Source of the DNA: Lepus europaeus
Taxonomy: Eukaryota; Chordata; Mammalia; Lagomorpha; Leporidae
Direction: 5' to 3'
NCBI RefSeq assembly: GCF_033115175.1
Contig: NC_084831.1
Span: 43,494,002 to 43,558,001 of the forward strand
DNA: 64,000 nucleotides
Position numbers and translations under genes: made by a program. Under the pieces are notes generated by a model. It did no database searches and was not told where the DNA came from. It worked only from the letters and a program-made list of their open reading frames with translations. Below, piece after piece: positions 52,116 through 63,091 of this stretch. The number at the start of each line of letters is the position of its first letter. The stretch's first letter is position 1.

Positions 52116-53326
52116 GTTTTTATTGTTAAAAGTTGACCAGTGTGTCTTGTTAAATTATAAAATCACTAAATCATAAATCATAAAATCATAGTGATCTTAG
52201 CCCAATTTGAAGGAAGTATATTTTTAATTAATAGAAGTCTCATTTTTTTCTCCCATTTGGCCCCTCTTTGTTGCCATCTGAATCCTAGCAAATGCAAGGG
52301 GAAGAAAAAAAAAATGGGTGAATTAACATGCCAATAATTAAAAAAATGAAATTCTGAGATTCTTAGGGCAGGAAATAGGTTTTATTACATTTTTGTTTGT
52401 CTCCAATGTCCAGTGCAGAGACTAGCATATGGTAAACACATAAATGGTAAATATTAAAATCAACTGAATTCAGAAATGTATGAATGACCAAACATTTGAG
52501 CCAAGTGGTAGCCAGAGGTTTTATACAATGTCATGCTCTACCACAGATAACTCAAGAATCATAAAATCTGTTGAGTCATATAGCACAAGTAGCACAAGCA
52601 GCAATATTGTTCATAGTTTAGCCTTGGTCTTTCAGAGTCCTTTCCTGCTCTGGGCCACAATCCAAGCTACCAACCTTCCAAAAGCAGCTGACGAATTTAA
52701 CACAGAAGTATTCCCAAATGCAGTCTTTCAAGTTTCCAGAACCCAAAGAGGTCTAGCAAATGTACTTTCTTCTTGGTGGTAACAGGTGGAATGAGTATTT
52801 GTTCTTTGGAGGGAATTCTAGGAATGCTCCTGGCCACTGAATCCCTAAAAACTCTACTGATGTGTTAGGCCTCTGAATCTGTGTAGTTTCTCCCCGACAC
52901 TATGAAGAGCATGTGCCTTACCAAGCATCCACAGTTCTTGCCACTCACTCCTTATCGGGTCTAATCAATATAATAGCATTGTACTGTGATGTGATCTACA
53001 AAATGGTCAAATAGTTCAAGCCCATTAGATTACAAAAGAGTGCGCGTGAACTGTAACATTAGGCAAGACCATGAATGTATACTCTTGCCCATCAGATTCT
53101 CCTTCCAGATAGGTGTGGAAAAGAACACATTTCCTAGCTTAATAGTTATACATCCAGTACCTTGAGCCTATGTTAATCTCTAGAAAGATACACATTCAGC
53201 ATAACAAGTATAGTTGGAACCACAATTTGATTTCAGTTTGCATTAGTATACTTGTCATCTGCTATATCCCTCAGGCAAGACTGGTGAATTAAATGGAAAT
53301 ATGATAGGGGCCATCATTCTTAATGT
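52116..53326. other. Intergenic DNA without a recognised feature
   Basis: A 100-codon plus-strand open frame (52480-52782) reads as low-complexity Ser-rich sequence with no family signature. No gene is called. Confidence 0.45.
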
Positions 53327-53339
53327 TCTTTGAAGTTTT

Positions 53340-53650
53340 CTTTTTTATTTGACAGAGTTATAGACAGTGAGAGAGAGAGACAGAGAGAAAGGTCTTCCTT
53401 CTGTTGGTTCACTCCCCAAATGGCCGCCACGGCCGGCGCTGTGCCAATCCGAAGCCAGGAGCCAGGTGCTTCTTCCTGGTCTCCCATGTGGGTGCAGGGT
53501 CCAAGCACTTGGGCCATCCTCCACTGCCTTCCCGGGCCACAGCAGAGAGCTGGACAGGAAGAGGAGCAACCGGGACTAGTACCTAGTGTCCATATGGGAT
53601 GCCGGCGCCACAGGCGGAGGAGTAACCAAGTAAGCCATGGTGCCAGCCCC
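53340..53650 (-). repeat. CSINE with 13-bp target duplication
   Basis: Minus-strand copy flanked by tctttgaagtttt at 53327-53339 and 53651-53663. Confidence 0.93.
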
Positions 53651-53671
53651 TCTTTGAAGTTTTGAAGGAGG

Positions 53672-53844
53672 CACTAAACTCTGCCATCCCATTAGAATAT
53701 AATAGGTTTTAAAAATTTATTTATTTGAAAGACAGAGTTACAGAGAGTGGTAGAGCCGGAGAGAGCTTCTTCTGGGTCTCCCACGTGGGTGCAGGGCTCC
53801 AAGGAGTTGGCATTAAACTCTGCCATCCCATTAGAATTTAATAA
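53672..53844 (-). repeat. Shrunken CSINE inside a 34-bp direct repeat
   Basis: About 105 bases of minus-strand C repeat (53706-53810), with tail and middle joined by an internal deletion. It is flanked by near-identical 34-bp copies (actaaactctgccatcccat... at 53673 and attaaactctgccatccc... at 53812). Confidence 0.8.
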
Positions 53845-53861
53845 GTTGGGGCTGGCACTCT

Positions 53862-56278
53862 GGAAACTTGAAGATGACAGTACAACATATCAAAACTTAT
53901 GGGATACAGCAAAAGCACTGTTAAGAGAAACTTTTATAGCAACAGGTGCCTACATCAAGAAATTGGAAAGGCACCAAATAAATGAGCTATCAATGTATCT
54001 CAAGGATCCAGAAAAACAACAGCAAACCAAACCCAAAACTAGTAGGAGAAAAGAAATAATTAAAATTAGAGAAGAAATCAACAGAATTGAAATAAAAAAT
54101 ACAAAAGATCAGCAAAATGAAGAGCTGGTTTTTTGAAAAAATAAACAAAATTGGCACACTACTGGCCCAACTAACCAAAAAAGAAGACCCAAATCAATAA
54201 AATTAGAGATGAAAAAGGTAATGTAACAAAAGATACCACAGAAATAAAAAGAATCATCAGAAATTGCTACAAAAAGCTGTATGCCAACAAAATGGAAAAC
54301 CTAGAAGAAATGGATAGATTCTTGGACACATACAACCTACCTAAATTGTGCTATGAAGACATAGATAAGCTAAAAAGACCCAAAACCAAGACAGAAATTG
54401 AATCAGTAATAAAGACTCTTCCAACAAAGAAAAGCCCAGGACCAGATAGATGACTTGACTGCTGAATTCTACCAGACATTTAAAGAACTAACTCCAATTC
54501 TTCTCAGGTTATTCAAAACAATTGAAAGAGAGGGAATCCTTCTAAATTCTTTCTATGAAGCCAGCATCACCTTGATTCTTAAACCTGAAAAAGATATAAC
54601 AGAGAAAAAGAATTACAGACCAATTTCCCTGATGAACATAGATGCAAAAATCCTCAACAAAATTTTAGGCAATGGAATCCAACAACACATCAGAAAGATC
54701 ATCCACCCAGACCAAGTGAGATTTATCCCTGGTATGCAGGGATGGTTCAAAATCAGTCAATGTGATACATCACATTAACAATCTGAAGAAAAAAAAACCC
54801 ATATGATTATCTCAATAGATGCAGAGAAAGCATGTGATAAAATACAACACCCTTTCATGATGAAAACTCTATAAACAAATTGGGTATGGAAGGAGCATTC
54901 CTCAACACAAGGCAGTTTATGACAAACCCATGGCCAGTGTCCTATTGAATGGGGAAAAAGTTGGAAGCATTCCCACTGAGATCCAGAACCAGATAAGGAT
55001 GCCCCTCTCACCACTGCTTTTCAATATAGTCCTGGAAGTTTTAGCCAGCACCATTAGGCAAGAAAAAGAAATCAAAGGGATACAAATTGGGAAGGAGAAA
55101 GTCAAATTATTCCTATTTGCAGATGACATGATTCTATATATAGAGGATCGAAAAGACTCCACCAAGAGCTACTGGAATTCATCGAAAAGTTTGGTAAAGT
55201 TGCAGGATATAAAATCAATACACAAAAATCAACAGCTTTTGTATACACAGACAATGCCACAGCTGAAAAAGAATTTCTAAGATCACTATCATTCATAATA
55301 GCTACAAAAAATATCAAATACCTTGGAATAATTTTGGCTAAGGATGTCAAAGATCTATACAATGAGAATCATGATACATTAAAGAGAGAAATAGAAGAAA
55401 ATACAAAAAAAAAAGAAAGAAAGAAAAAATCGGGGCCAGCACCATGGCGTAGCAGGTTAAGCTGCCGCCTGCAGTGCCAGCACCCCATATTGGCGCCGGT
55501 TCAAGACCTGGTTTTTCCACTTCTGATCAGCACTCTGCTATGGCCTGGGAAAGCAGAAGATGGCCCAAGTCCTTGGGCTCCTGCACCTGTGTAGGAGACC
55601 CGGAGGAAGCTCCTGGCTCCTGGCTTTGGATTGGCATAGCTCTAGCTATTGTAGCTAATTGGGGAGTGAACCAGTGGATGGAAGACCTCTCTCTCTGCCT
55701 CTCCTTCTCTCTCTGTGTAACTGTGACTTTCAAATAAATAAATAAATCTTTTTTAAAAAATGGAAAAATCCTCCATGTCCATTGGTTGGAAGAATCAGTA
55801 TCATCAAATGTCCATTCTTCTGAAAGCGATTTACAGAATCAATGTGATACCAATCAAAATGCCAAAAACATTCCTCTCAGATCTAGAAAAAATGATGCTG
55901 AAATTCATATGGAAACACAGGAGAACTTGAATAGCTAAAGCAATCTTATACAACAAAAACAAAGCCAGAGGCATCACAATACCAGATTTGAAGACAATCA
56001 AAACAGCCTGATACTGGTACAAAAACAGATGGATAGACCAATGGAACAGAATAGAAACACCAGAAATCAATCCAAGCATCTATAACCAACATATATTTGA
56101 CAAAGGAGCTAAAACCAATCCCTGGAGCAAGGACAGTCTATTCAACAAATGGTGCTGGGAAAACAGGATTTCCACATGCAGAAGTATGAACAAGATCCCT
56201 ACCTTACACCTTACACAAAAATCCACTCAAAATCTATTAAAGATCTAAATCTATGACCCAACACCATCAAATTACTTT
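53862..56278 (+). repeat. L1 ORF2 body, broken
   Basis: Sense lagomorph L1 ORF2. Bases 53870-54136 encode the region upstream of the reverse transcriptase (YQNLWDTAKALLRETFIA). 54455-54770 encode reverse-transcriptase motifs ([18 protein letters not shown]). 55110-55140 encode the catalytic FADD box (LFLFADDMILYI). Frameshifts and stops separate these pieces. A CSINE splits it at 55432. The part from 55756 to 56278 continues downstream of the RT. The copy is dead. Confidence 0.9.
55432..55755 (+). repeat. CSINE
   Basis: Plus-strand full-length copy inside the L1 ORF2, tail aaataaataaataaatctt. Confidence 0.92.
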
Positions 56279-57729
56279 TAATAGAAAACTTTTATTTAAT
56301 AGATATAAATTTCAAAAGTACAACTTTTGGATTATAGCTGTTCTTCCACCCTCCTACCTGCAAACCTTCCCATCTTTTACTCCCACTCCCATCCCATTCT
56401 ATATCTCGATTCATTTTTAATTATCTTTATATACAGAAGATCAACTCTATACTAAGTAAAGATTTCAACAGTTTGCACCCACACAGACACACAAAGTATA
56501 AAGCACTGTTTGAAGATTAGTTTTACTGTTAATTCTCATAGTACAACACATTAAGGACAGAGGTCCTATATGGGGAGTAAGTGCACAGTGACTCCTGTTG
56601 TTGATTTAACAATTGACATTCTTATTTATGATGTCAGTAATCACCCGAGGCTCCTGTTACGAACTGCTAGGACTATGGAAGCCTCTTGAGTTCACAAACT
56701 CCAACCTTAGACAAGGCCATAATCAAAGTAGAAATTCTCTCCTCCCTTCAGAGAAAGGTACCTCCTTCTTTAATGGCCCCTTCTTTCCACTGGGACCTCA
56801 CTCACTGTGATCTTTCATTTAGGTCATTTTTTGCCAGAGTGTCTTGGCTTTCCATGCCTGAGACACTCTCATGGGCTTTTTAGACAGATCTGAATGTCTT
56901 AAGGGCTGATTCTGAGGCCAGAGTGTTGTTTAGGGTTTTTGTCATTCTATGAGTTTGCTGTGTATCCCATTTCCCATACTGGATCATTCTCTCCTTTTTA
57001 ATTCTTTTTTTTTTTTTAAGATTTCTTTTATTTATTTGATAGGGTTACAGGGAGAGGTAGAGACAGAGAGAAAGGTCTTCCATTCGCTGGTTCACTCCCC
57101 AGATGGCCACAGCAGCCAGAGCTGCACCGATCCGAAGCCAGGAGCCAGGAGCCTTTTCTGGGTCTCCCACATGGGTGCAGGGTCCCAAGGACTTGGGGCA
57201 TCTTCCACTGCTATCCCAGGCCATAGCAGAGAGCTGGACTGGAAGAGGAGCAGCTGAGACTAGAACTGGCGCCCATATGGGATGCCGGTGCTTCAGGCCT
57301 GGGCGTTAACTATGCCACAACGCCAGCCCCTCTTTTTAATTCTATCAATTATTATTAGAAGATACTGGTCTTATTTATGTGATCCCTTTGAGACTTAATC
57401 CTATCTTTTTGATCAGTTATGAACTTAAACTGATCACTTAATAGTAAGATTACATTGGTGCCTGCCAACTTAATGGGATTTGGAGTTCCATGGCAAGTTT
57501 TTAGCTTTACCCTTAGGGGTAAGTCTAAGGGAGCGTGTGCCGAACTGTACATCTCCTCCCTCTCTTGATCCCACTCTTATTTTTAACAGGGATCAATTTT
57601 CAGTTTGATTTAAATACCTAAGAATAATTCTGTGTTAATTAAAGAGGTCAACCAATGGTATTAAGTAGAAAAAGAAAATACTAAAAAGAATAAAATAATA
57701 AGCTGTTCCTCGACAGGACAAGGGCTGAT
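56279..57729 (-). repeat. Second L1 3' end, antisense, inside the first L1
   Basis: An antisense L1 3' UTR starting with its tail side (ttttatttaatagatataaa) and running back to about the end of ORF2 (ctgttcctcgacaggacaag). Its content repeats, in reverse, the 3' UTR found in sense at 58440-59545. A CSINE lies within it. Confidence 0.8.
57006..57332 (-). repeat. CSINE with 11-bp target duplication
   Basis: Minus-strand copy flanked by tttttaattct at 56995-57005 and 57333-57343. Confidence 0.92.
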
Positions 57730-59548
57730 CCAGTCATTGCTTCTCATAGTGAACAGACATTTTTTAAAAGAGGAAATCCAAATGGCCAACAGACATATGA
57801 AAAAATGTTCAGGATCTCTATCCATCAGGGAAATGCAAATCAAAACCACAATGAGATGTCACACCCCAGTCAGAATGGCTTTCATACAGAAATCAACAAC
57901 AAATGCTGGCAAGGATGGGGGGGGGGGAGGTACCCTAATGCACTGTTGGTAGGAATATAAACTGGTAAAGTGACTCTGGAAGACAGTATGGAGACACCTA
58001 AAAAATCTGAATATAGACCTACCATATGACCCAGCCATCCCACTCCTGGGAATTTACCCAAGGGAAATGACATCAGTAAATAAAAAAGTTATCTGCACTC
58101 CCATGTTTATTGCAGCTCAGTTCACAATAGCTAAGACATGGAATCAACCTAAATGCCTGTCAACTAAAGACTGGATAAAGAAATTATGGGCTATGTACAC
58201 TATGGAATACTACACAGCAGTTAAAAATTAAATCCGAATAAACAATAAATAAAAAAATGAAATCCGGTTATTTGCAGCAAAATGGATGGATCTAGAAAAC
58301 ATCATACTTAGTGAAATAAGCCAGTCCCAAAGGGACAAATACCATATATTTTCCTTGATCTGTGAGATCTAATAGAGCACCTAAAATGAAATCTGTAGGA
58401 GTGAAATCAACACTTCGAGAAGGGATGACTTCAGCTGCCCTTGTCTTGACTGTTGAGGAACAGTTTTGTTTTTGTTTTTTCAGTTTTTTCTTCATACTAT
58501 TTGTTGAACTCTTTACTTACATAGAGTTAATCATATGTGTATAAAATCAATTGAGGATATATCTGAGTAAAAAATAAGAGTGGGAATAAGAGAGGGAAAA
58601 GGAAGTTTGTAACTAGAAAGCTGTATAGTTCTGCATACATTCCTACAGACTTACTTCTAAGGGTACATTTTAAAAACTTGTCATGGGACCCCCAAATCCC
58701 ATTAATCTGGGAGGTAAAAATGCCATTTAAGTGTTAAGGTGATTATATTAAGTGTTAAAGTGAACATTTAGATAAGATCAAGTGTCTGATAATAATAATA
58801 GATAAAATTAAATAGGAGAGAATGTTCCAACATGGGAAGCAGTCCACACAGCAGACTCGTAGGATGACAATCGCTTTAAATAACACTCTGCCCTCAGAAT
58901 CAGCCCTTAAGGCTTTCTGGTCTGGCTGAAAAGCCTGTGAGAGCATTTCAGGCACGGAAGCCAAAACACTGTGGCAAAAAATGTCCTACATGAAGGATCT
59001 CTGTGAGAGAGACCCCAGTGGAAAGAAGTGGCCATCAAAGAAGGTTGTACTTTTCTCTTAATGGAGGAAAGAACTTTTTGGTCTTGTCTAAATACTGAAG
59101 CAGTTTGTGGATTCAAAAGGCTTCCATAGCCTAGGCAGCTCATATCAAGAGCCTCCGATGTCACTGAAGTAATATATAAGAATGTTAATTGTTAAATTAA
59201 CAACAGGAGTCACTGTGCACTATCTCCCCATGCAGGACTTCTGTCCTCAATGAGTTGTATTATGAGTTAATTGTAAAACTAGTTCTCAAACAATTTTTTT
59301 ATATGTGGGTGTCTGTGTAAATTATTGAACTCTTTACTTAACATAGTCATATTCTGTGTACAAAGTTAATTGAAAATGAATCTTAATGGAGAATGGAACT
59401 GGGAAGGGGAGAGGCTAGAAGAGGAGGGGTGGAAGTGTGGGTAGGAAGGCAGGTATGGTGGGAAGAATAACTATATTCCTAAAATTGTACTTATGAAATT
59501 GTATTCCTTAAAATGTTAATTAGTTAATTAGTTAATTAATTAAAAAAA
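57730..59548 (+). repeat. L1 ORF2 C-terminal end and 3' UTR
   Basis: Sense L1. 57770-57950 encode the C-terminal ORF2 region ([19 protein letters not shown]), with a G10 run at 57918-57927. ORF2 fades out by about 58490. The 3' UTR follows to a G/A-rich block (59395-59465) and an AT-rich end with tandem ttaattag words at 59517-59545. Confidence 0.85.
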
Positions 59549-59898
59549 GGTGTAGCAGGTGCTGTGGCATTCTGTGGCATAGTAGGTTAAGTCTCTGCCT
59601 GTGGTGCCAGCATCCCATTTTGGCGCCAGTTTGAGTCCTGGCTGCTCCACTTCTGATCCAGCTCCCTGCTAATGGCTAGGAAAGCAGTTGAAGATGGCCC
59701 AAGTGCTTGGGCCCCTGCACTCAAGTGGGAGACCCAGAAGGAGCTCCTGGATCCTGGCTTCAGACCAGCCCAGCTCCAGCCATTGCAGCCATTTGCCAAG
59801 TGAACCAGTGGATGGGAGACCTCTCTCCCTGTCTCTCTCTCTCTCCCTGTCTGTAACTCTGCCTCTCAATTAACTAAATAAATCTTTAAAAGAAAAAA
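59549..59898 (+). repeat. CSINE with a 5' duplication
   Basis: Plus-strand copy whose head is partly repeated (gctgtggcattctgtggcat), tail aataaatctttaaaag. Confidence 0.87.
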
Positions 59899-59907
59899 AA
59901 ATAAATG

Positions 59908-59994
59908 AAGCAGCCAGGACTTGAACCTGTGCTCTCACTGGATGCTGGCAATTGCAGGTGGTGGCTTAACCTGCTGCACCACAACACTGTCTCT
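59908..59994 (-). repeat. CSINE 5' fragment
   Basis: Only the 5' part of a minus-strand C repeat (gcagccaggacttgaacctg to ctgcaccacaacactgt). Its tail half is missing, probably replaced by the preceding SINE. Confidence 0.75.
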
Positions 59995-60044
59995 GATATA
60001 GTGGTTCTTAATGCAGAGGTTAACATATTAATGTGACAATTCTG

Positions 60045-60320
60045 TCATTTCTCTGTCCACTCCAATTTACATTCAGGAACTGGAGAAACAACTGAGTAGA
60101 TCCATGCACCTAGACAGACCACTGAGCCACTGTGATACAGACATGAGTCAGGGCTCCGTATATCACCTGGCCCACATGTACTCCTGTATCCAATATGGGG
60201 AACACACTGCTGTGTTGGGTCCCCAGGTATTAATGTTAACTTGGACCCTGTATCCAACAACCCTAGGGAGAGATGATATTTTCCTTCTACTAGCATGATG
60301 TTATTTGAGTAAATGGTCAT
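60045..60320 (-). pseudogene. Retroviral-type aspartic protease remnant (ERV)
   Basis: An antisense frame of 91 codons with LLDTGSKLTLIPGDP around residues 21-35. The DTG triad (60254-60246) is the active-site motif of retroviral aspartic proteases. VSPVPEC follows towards the end, as in the C-terminal part of some ERV pol protease regions. No LTR, gag or reverse transcriptase is seen beside it, and the 5' and 3' parts are absent. It is an old isolated ERV fragment and is not functional. The precise ERV group is not determined. Confidence 0.65.
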
Positions 60321-60354
60321 GGGTCCCTTACTGGGGAATCATTACTACATATAA

Positions 60355-60428
60355 GGGACTTCAAAATGTTTATGAAAAGGAAGTTTATTTTGGTGCAAAA
60401 ATTTTTTGAAATTTACCCATATGAGGAG
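60355..60428 (-). mobile_element. Small inverted-repeat element, truncated copy
   Basis: acttcaaaatgtttatgaaa followed by tttattttggtgcaaaaatt. Read in reverse it matches the far end of the element at 60429-60860, so it is an inverted partial copy. Confidence 0.5.
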
Positions 60429-60862
60429 TCTTCAAAAAGTTCATGAGGGGCCAGCATTGTGGCACAGAAGGTTAAGCCATCGCCTGCAATGGTGCCATCA
60501 TATATGAGTGCTGATTTGAGTCACCGCTGCTCCACTTCTGATTCAGCTCCCTGGTAATGCACCTGGGACAACAGCAGAAGATGGCCCACCTGGGCCCCTG
60601 CTGCCCATGTGGGAGACCCAGATGGAGTTCCAGGCTTCTGGCTTTGCCCTGGCCTAACCTCTGCCATTACTGTCATTTGTGAAGTGAGCCAGTGAATGGA
60701 TGATCTCTCTCGATCTCTCTTGACTTTCTCTCTCACTTTGCCTTTCAAATAAACAAAAGAAAGCTCATGAAAAATGCTTGTTACAAAAAGGACGTGTGGA
60801 TTTCAATTTTTTGGTATCAAAGTAAGTGTATCTGTTAATTCAATTTTTCCACAGTTTTTGAA
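60429..60862 (+). mobile_element. Small inverted-repeat element (MITE-like), split by a CSINE
   Basis: Left end gtcttcaaaaagttcatg; right end ccacagtttttgaagtcc, its imperfect reverse complement. Between them (outside the SINE) are aaaatgcttgttacaaaaag and tttggtatcaaagtaagt. Without the SINE it is about 120 bp. It is probably a mariner-type non-autonomous element. Confidence 0.55.
60447..60759 (+). repeat. CSINE with 11-bp target duplication
   Basis: Plus-strand copy flanked by aaagttcatga (60436-60446) and aaagctcatga (60760-60770), inside the small inverted-repeat element. Confidence 0.9.
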
Positions 60863-61128
60863 GTCCTGTCATACTTGCTGTGTGTTTTAGCAGGGTCATG
60901 CTGCACGGGAGGCTGATGTCTCTTTCAGCTGATGGCTTCTGGGTCTGAGAACAGGCAAAGATTTGTTACTTTCCAGTGAGGCCACTTGATCTGACTCTTC
61001 TTATTCTTTTGTTAAAAAAAATTTAAAACACTATAAGTTGTGATTTAACACAACCATAAAACTTGCCATCTCAATCACTTTTCAGTGCATAGTTCAACAG
61101 TGTTTTTTGTTTGTTTGTTTTTGTTTTA

Positions 61129-61397
61129 GTTTTTGTTTTTTGACAGGCAGAGTTACACAGTGAGAGAGAGAGACAGAGAGAAAGGTATTCATTCCGTTGG
61201 TTCACCCCCCAAGTGGCCGCTTCAGCCTGCACGCTGCAGCTGGCGCACTGCGTCGATCCGAAGCCAGGAGCCAGGTGCCTCCTCCTGGTCTCCCATATGG
61301 GTGCAGGGCCCAAGCACTTGGGCCATCCTCCACTGCCCTTTCTTTCTCTGTCTGTGTAACTGTGACTTTAAAATAAATAAATAAATCTTTAAAAAGT
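61129..61397. repeat. Inverted CSINE junction
   Basis: A minus-strand C repeat (61134-61337) stops within its middle at cctccactgcc. It is joined directly to a plus-strand C-repeat tail (ctttctctgtctgtgtaact to aaataaatctttaaaaag). The two parts are of different tail types, so two copies are fused in opposite orientation. Confidence 0.82.
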
Positions 61398-61756
61398 CCA
61401 CCCTTCTTTTAATGGTTAAGTACTGCCACTTGGCCTCTGCTGTTCTGAGATCCTATTCCCATTACTACTAAGGAGCATCTCCTGCCAGTAGTCTTGACTT
61501 AGGATAGCTGCCAAAAACTGCTCAGTGATGCAGATACCTCCTCTAATTAGCGAATTCCTGTTGCCTCAGACCTCCCAAGAAACATAATCAACTGAGGAAT
61601 GTTCTGGTCTTACATAATAGACCCATTCTAGAAGTCCATTCTCTAAGCCTTTTAATTCCTTCCACCATATTTTCCATAGCAGTTTTGTTTTCTCTGCTAT
61701 AATGTAGATGTGAGTTGTCACTTTTCTCAGGCTTTAAAAAGCCATCCATCTCATAG
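61398..61756. other. Intergenic DNA without a recognised feature
   Basis: I see no supportable feature here. Confidence 0.45.
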
Positions 61757-62398
61757 AGTGTGTGTTTGGCCTGGCAGTAAGATGCTTACATCTTTTATCA
61801 GAGTACCTGAGTTTGAGTCCTGATTCTGCCTCTTTTTTTTTTTTTTTAAAGATTTATTTATTTATTCGAAAGTCAGAGTTACACAGAGAGAGGAGAGGCA
61901 GAGAGAGAGAGAGAGTGAGTGGTCTTCCATCTGATGGTTCACTCCCCAGATGGCCGCCACGGCCGGAGCTGCTCCGATGTGAAGCCAGGAACCAGGTGCT
62001 TCCTCCTGGTCTCCCATGCGAGTGCAAGGCCCAAGCACTTGGGCCATCCTCCACTGCCTTCCCGGGCCACAGCAGAGAGCTGGATCAGAAGAGGAGCAGC
62101 CGGGACTAGAACCGGCACCCATATGGGATGCCGGCACTTCAGGCCAGGGCGTTAACCCATTGCACCACAGCCCCGGCCCCATTATTTTGCCTCTTGATTC
62201 CAGCTCCCTGTGAATGCAGATCCTCGAAGGGAACAGGTAGATGGCTCAAGTAATTGGGCTCCAGACACCCACATGAGAGACTTGGAATTGAATGCCTGGC
62301 TTTGGCCTGGTCCAGTTCCAGCCATTGCAGGCACCTGGGGACTAAACTAGTGAATGAGAGCTTTATGTCTGTCTGTCTGTCTCTCAAATAACTTTAAA
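61757..62398 (+). repeat. Old CSINE, split by a younger one
   Basis: The outer halves are 61757-61833 (gtgtttggcctggcagtaag, gagtttgagtcctgattctg) and 62184-62398 (gattccagctccctgtgaat, tgtctgtctgtctgtctct). They form one diverged plus-strand C repeat. Confidence 0.8.
61834..62183 (-). repeat. CSINE inserted in an older CSINE
   Basis: Minus-strand full-length copy. The flanks attctgcctct (61823-61833) and attttgcctct (62184-62194) are the target duplication within the older SINE. Confidence 0.92.
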
Positions 62399-62410
62399 AA
62401 CTCATTCTAG

Positions 62411-62709
62411 AGCCGGTGCCGCGGCTCACTAGGCTAATCCTCCACCTTGCAGCGCCGGCACACCGGGTTCTAGTCCCGGTCAGGGCACCGATCCTGTCCC
62501 GGTTGCCCCTCTTCCAGGCCAGCTCTCTGCTGTGGCCCGGGAAGGCAGTGGAGGATGGCCCAAGTCCTTGGGCCCTGCACCCCATGGGAGACCAGGAGAA
62601 GCACCTGGCTCCTGCCATCGGATCAGCGCGGTGCGGCCATTGGAGGGTGAACCAACGGCAAAAGGAAGACCTTTCTCTCTGTCTCTCTCTCACTGTCCAC
62701 TCTGCCTGT

Positions 62710-62745
<36 letters not shown>
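62411..62745 (+). repeat. Young CSINE, first of two at one target
   Basis: Plus-strand TCTGCCTGTC-tail copy with ggttctagtcccggtcaggg and an A39 run (62711-62749) at its end. It is flanked by aaaactcattctag (62397-62410) and aaaactcattccag (62746-62759). Confidence 0.95.
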
Positions 62746-62752
<7 letters not shown>

Positions 62753-62759
62753 ATTCCAG

Positions 62760-63077
62760 GCCGGTGCCACGGCTCAATTGGCTAATCCTCCGCCTGCAGC
62801 ACCGGCACCCTGGGTTCTAGTCCTGGTTGGGGCGCCGGATTCTGTCCCAGTTGCTCCTCTTCCAGTCCAGCTCTCTGCTGTGGCCCGGGAAGGCAGTGGA
62901 GGATGGCCCAAGTGCTTGGGCCTTGCACCCACATGGGAGACCAGAAAGAAGCACCTGGCTCCTGGCTTCGGATTGGTGCAGTGCTGGCTGTGGTGGCCAT
63001 TTGGGGGGTGAAGACCTTTCTCTCTGTCTCTCTCTCTCTCACTGTTTAACTCTGCCTGTCAAAAAACAAACAAACAA
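62760..63077 (+). repeat. CSINE, second of two at one target
   Basis: Plus-strand copy directly after the previous one. It is flanked by aaaactcattccag at 62746-62759 and 63078-63091, so the target word now occurs three times. Confidence 0.94.
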
Positions 63078-63091
63078 AAAACTCATTCCAG

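Noticed and set aside
52480-52782. A 100-codon open frame in otherwise unique DNA
   Set aside because: Ser/Thr-rich, with no recognisable domain and no splice or promoter context. Its length is compatible with chance in AT-rich DNA.
54455-55280. Reverse-transcriptase frames as an intact, active L1
   Set aside because: The motifs are real, but the frame is split by stops and shifts, a SINE and an antisense L1, so the copy cannot be active.
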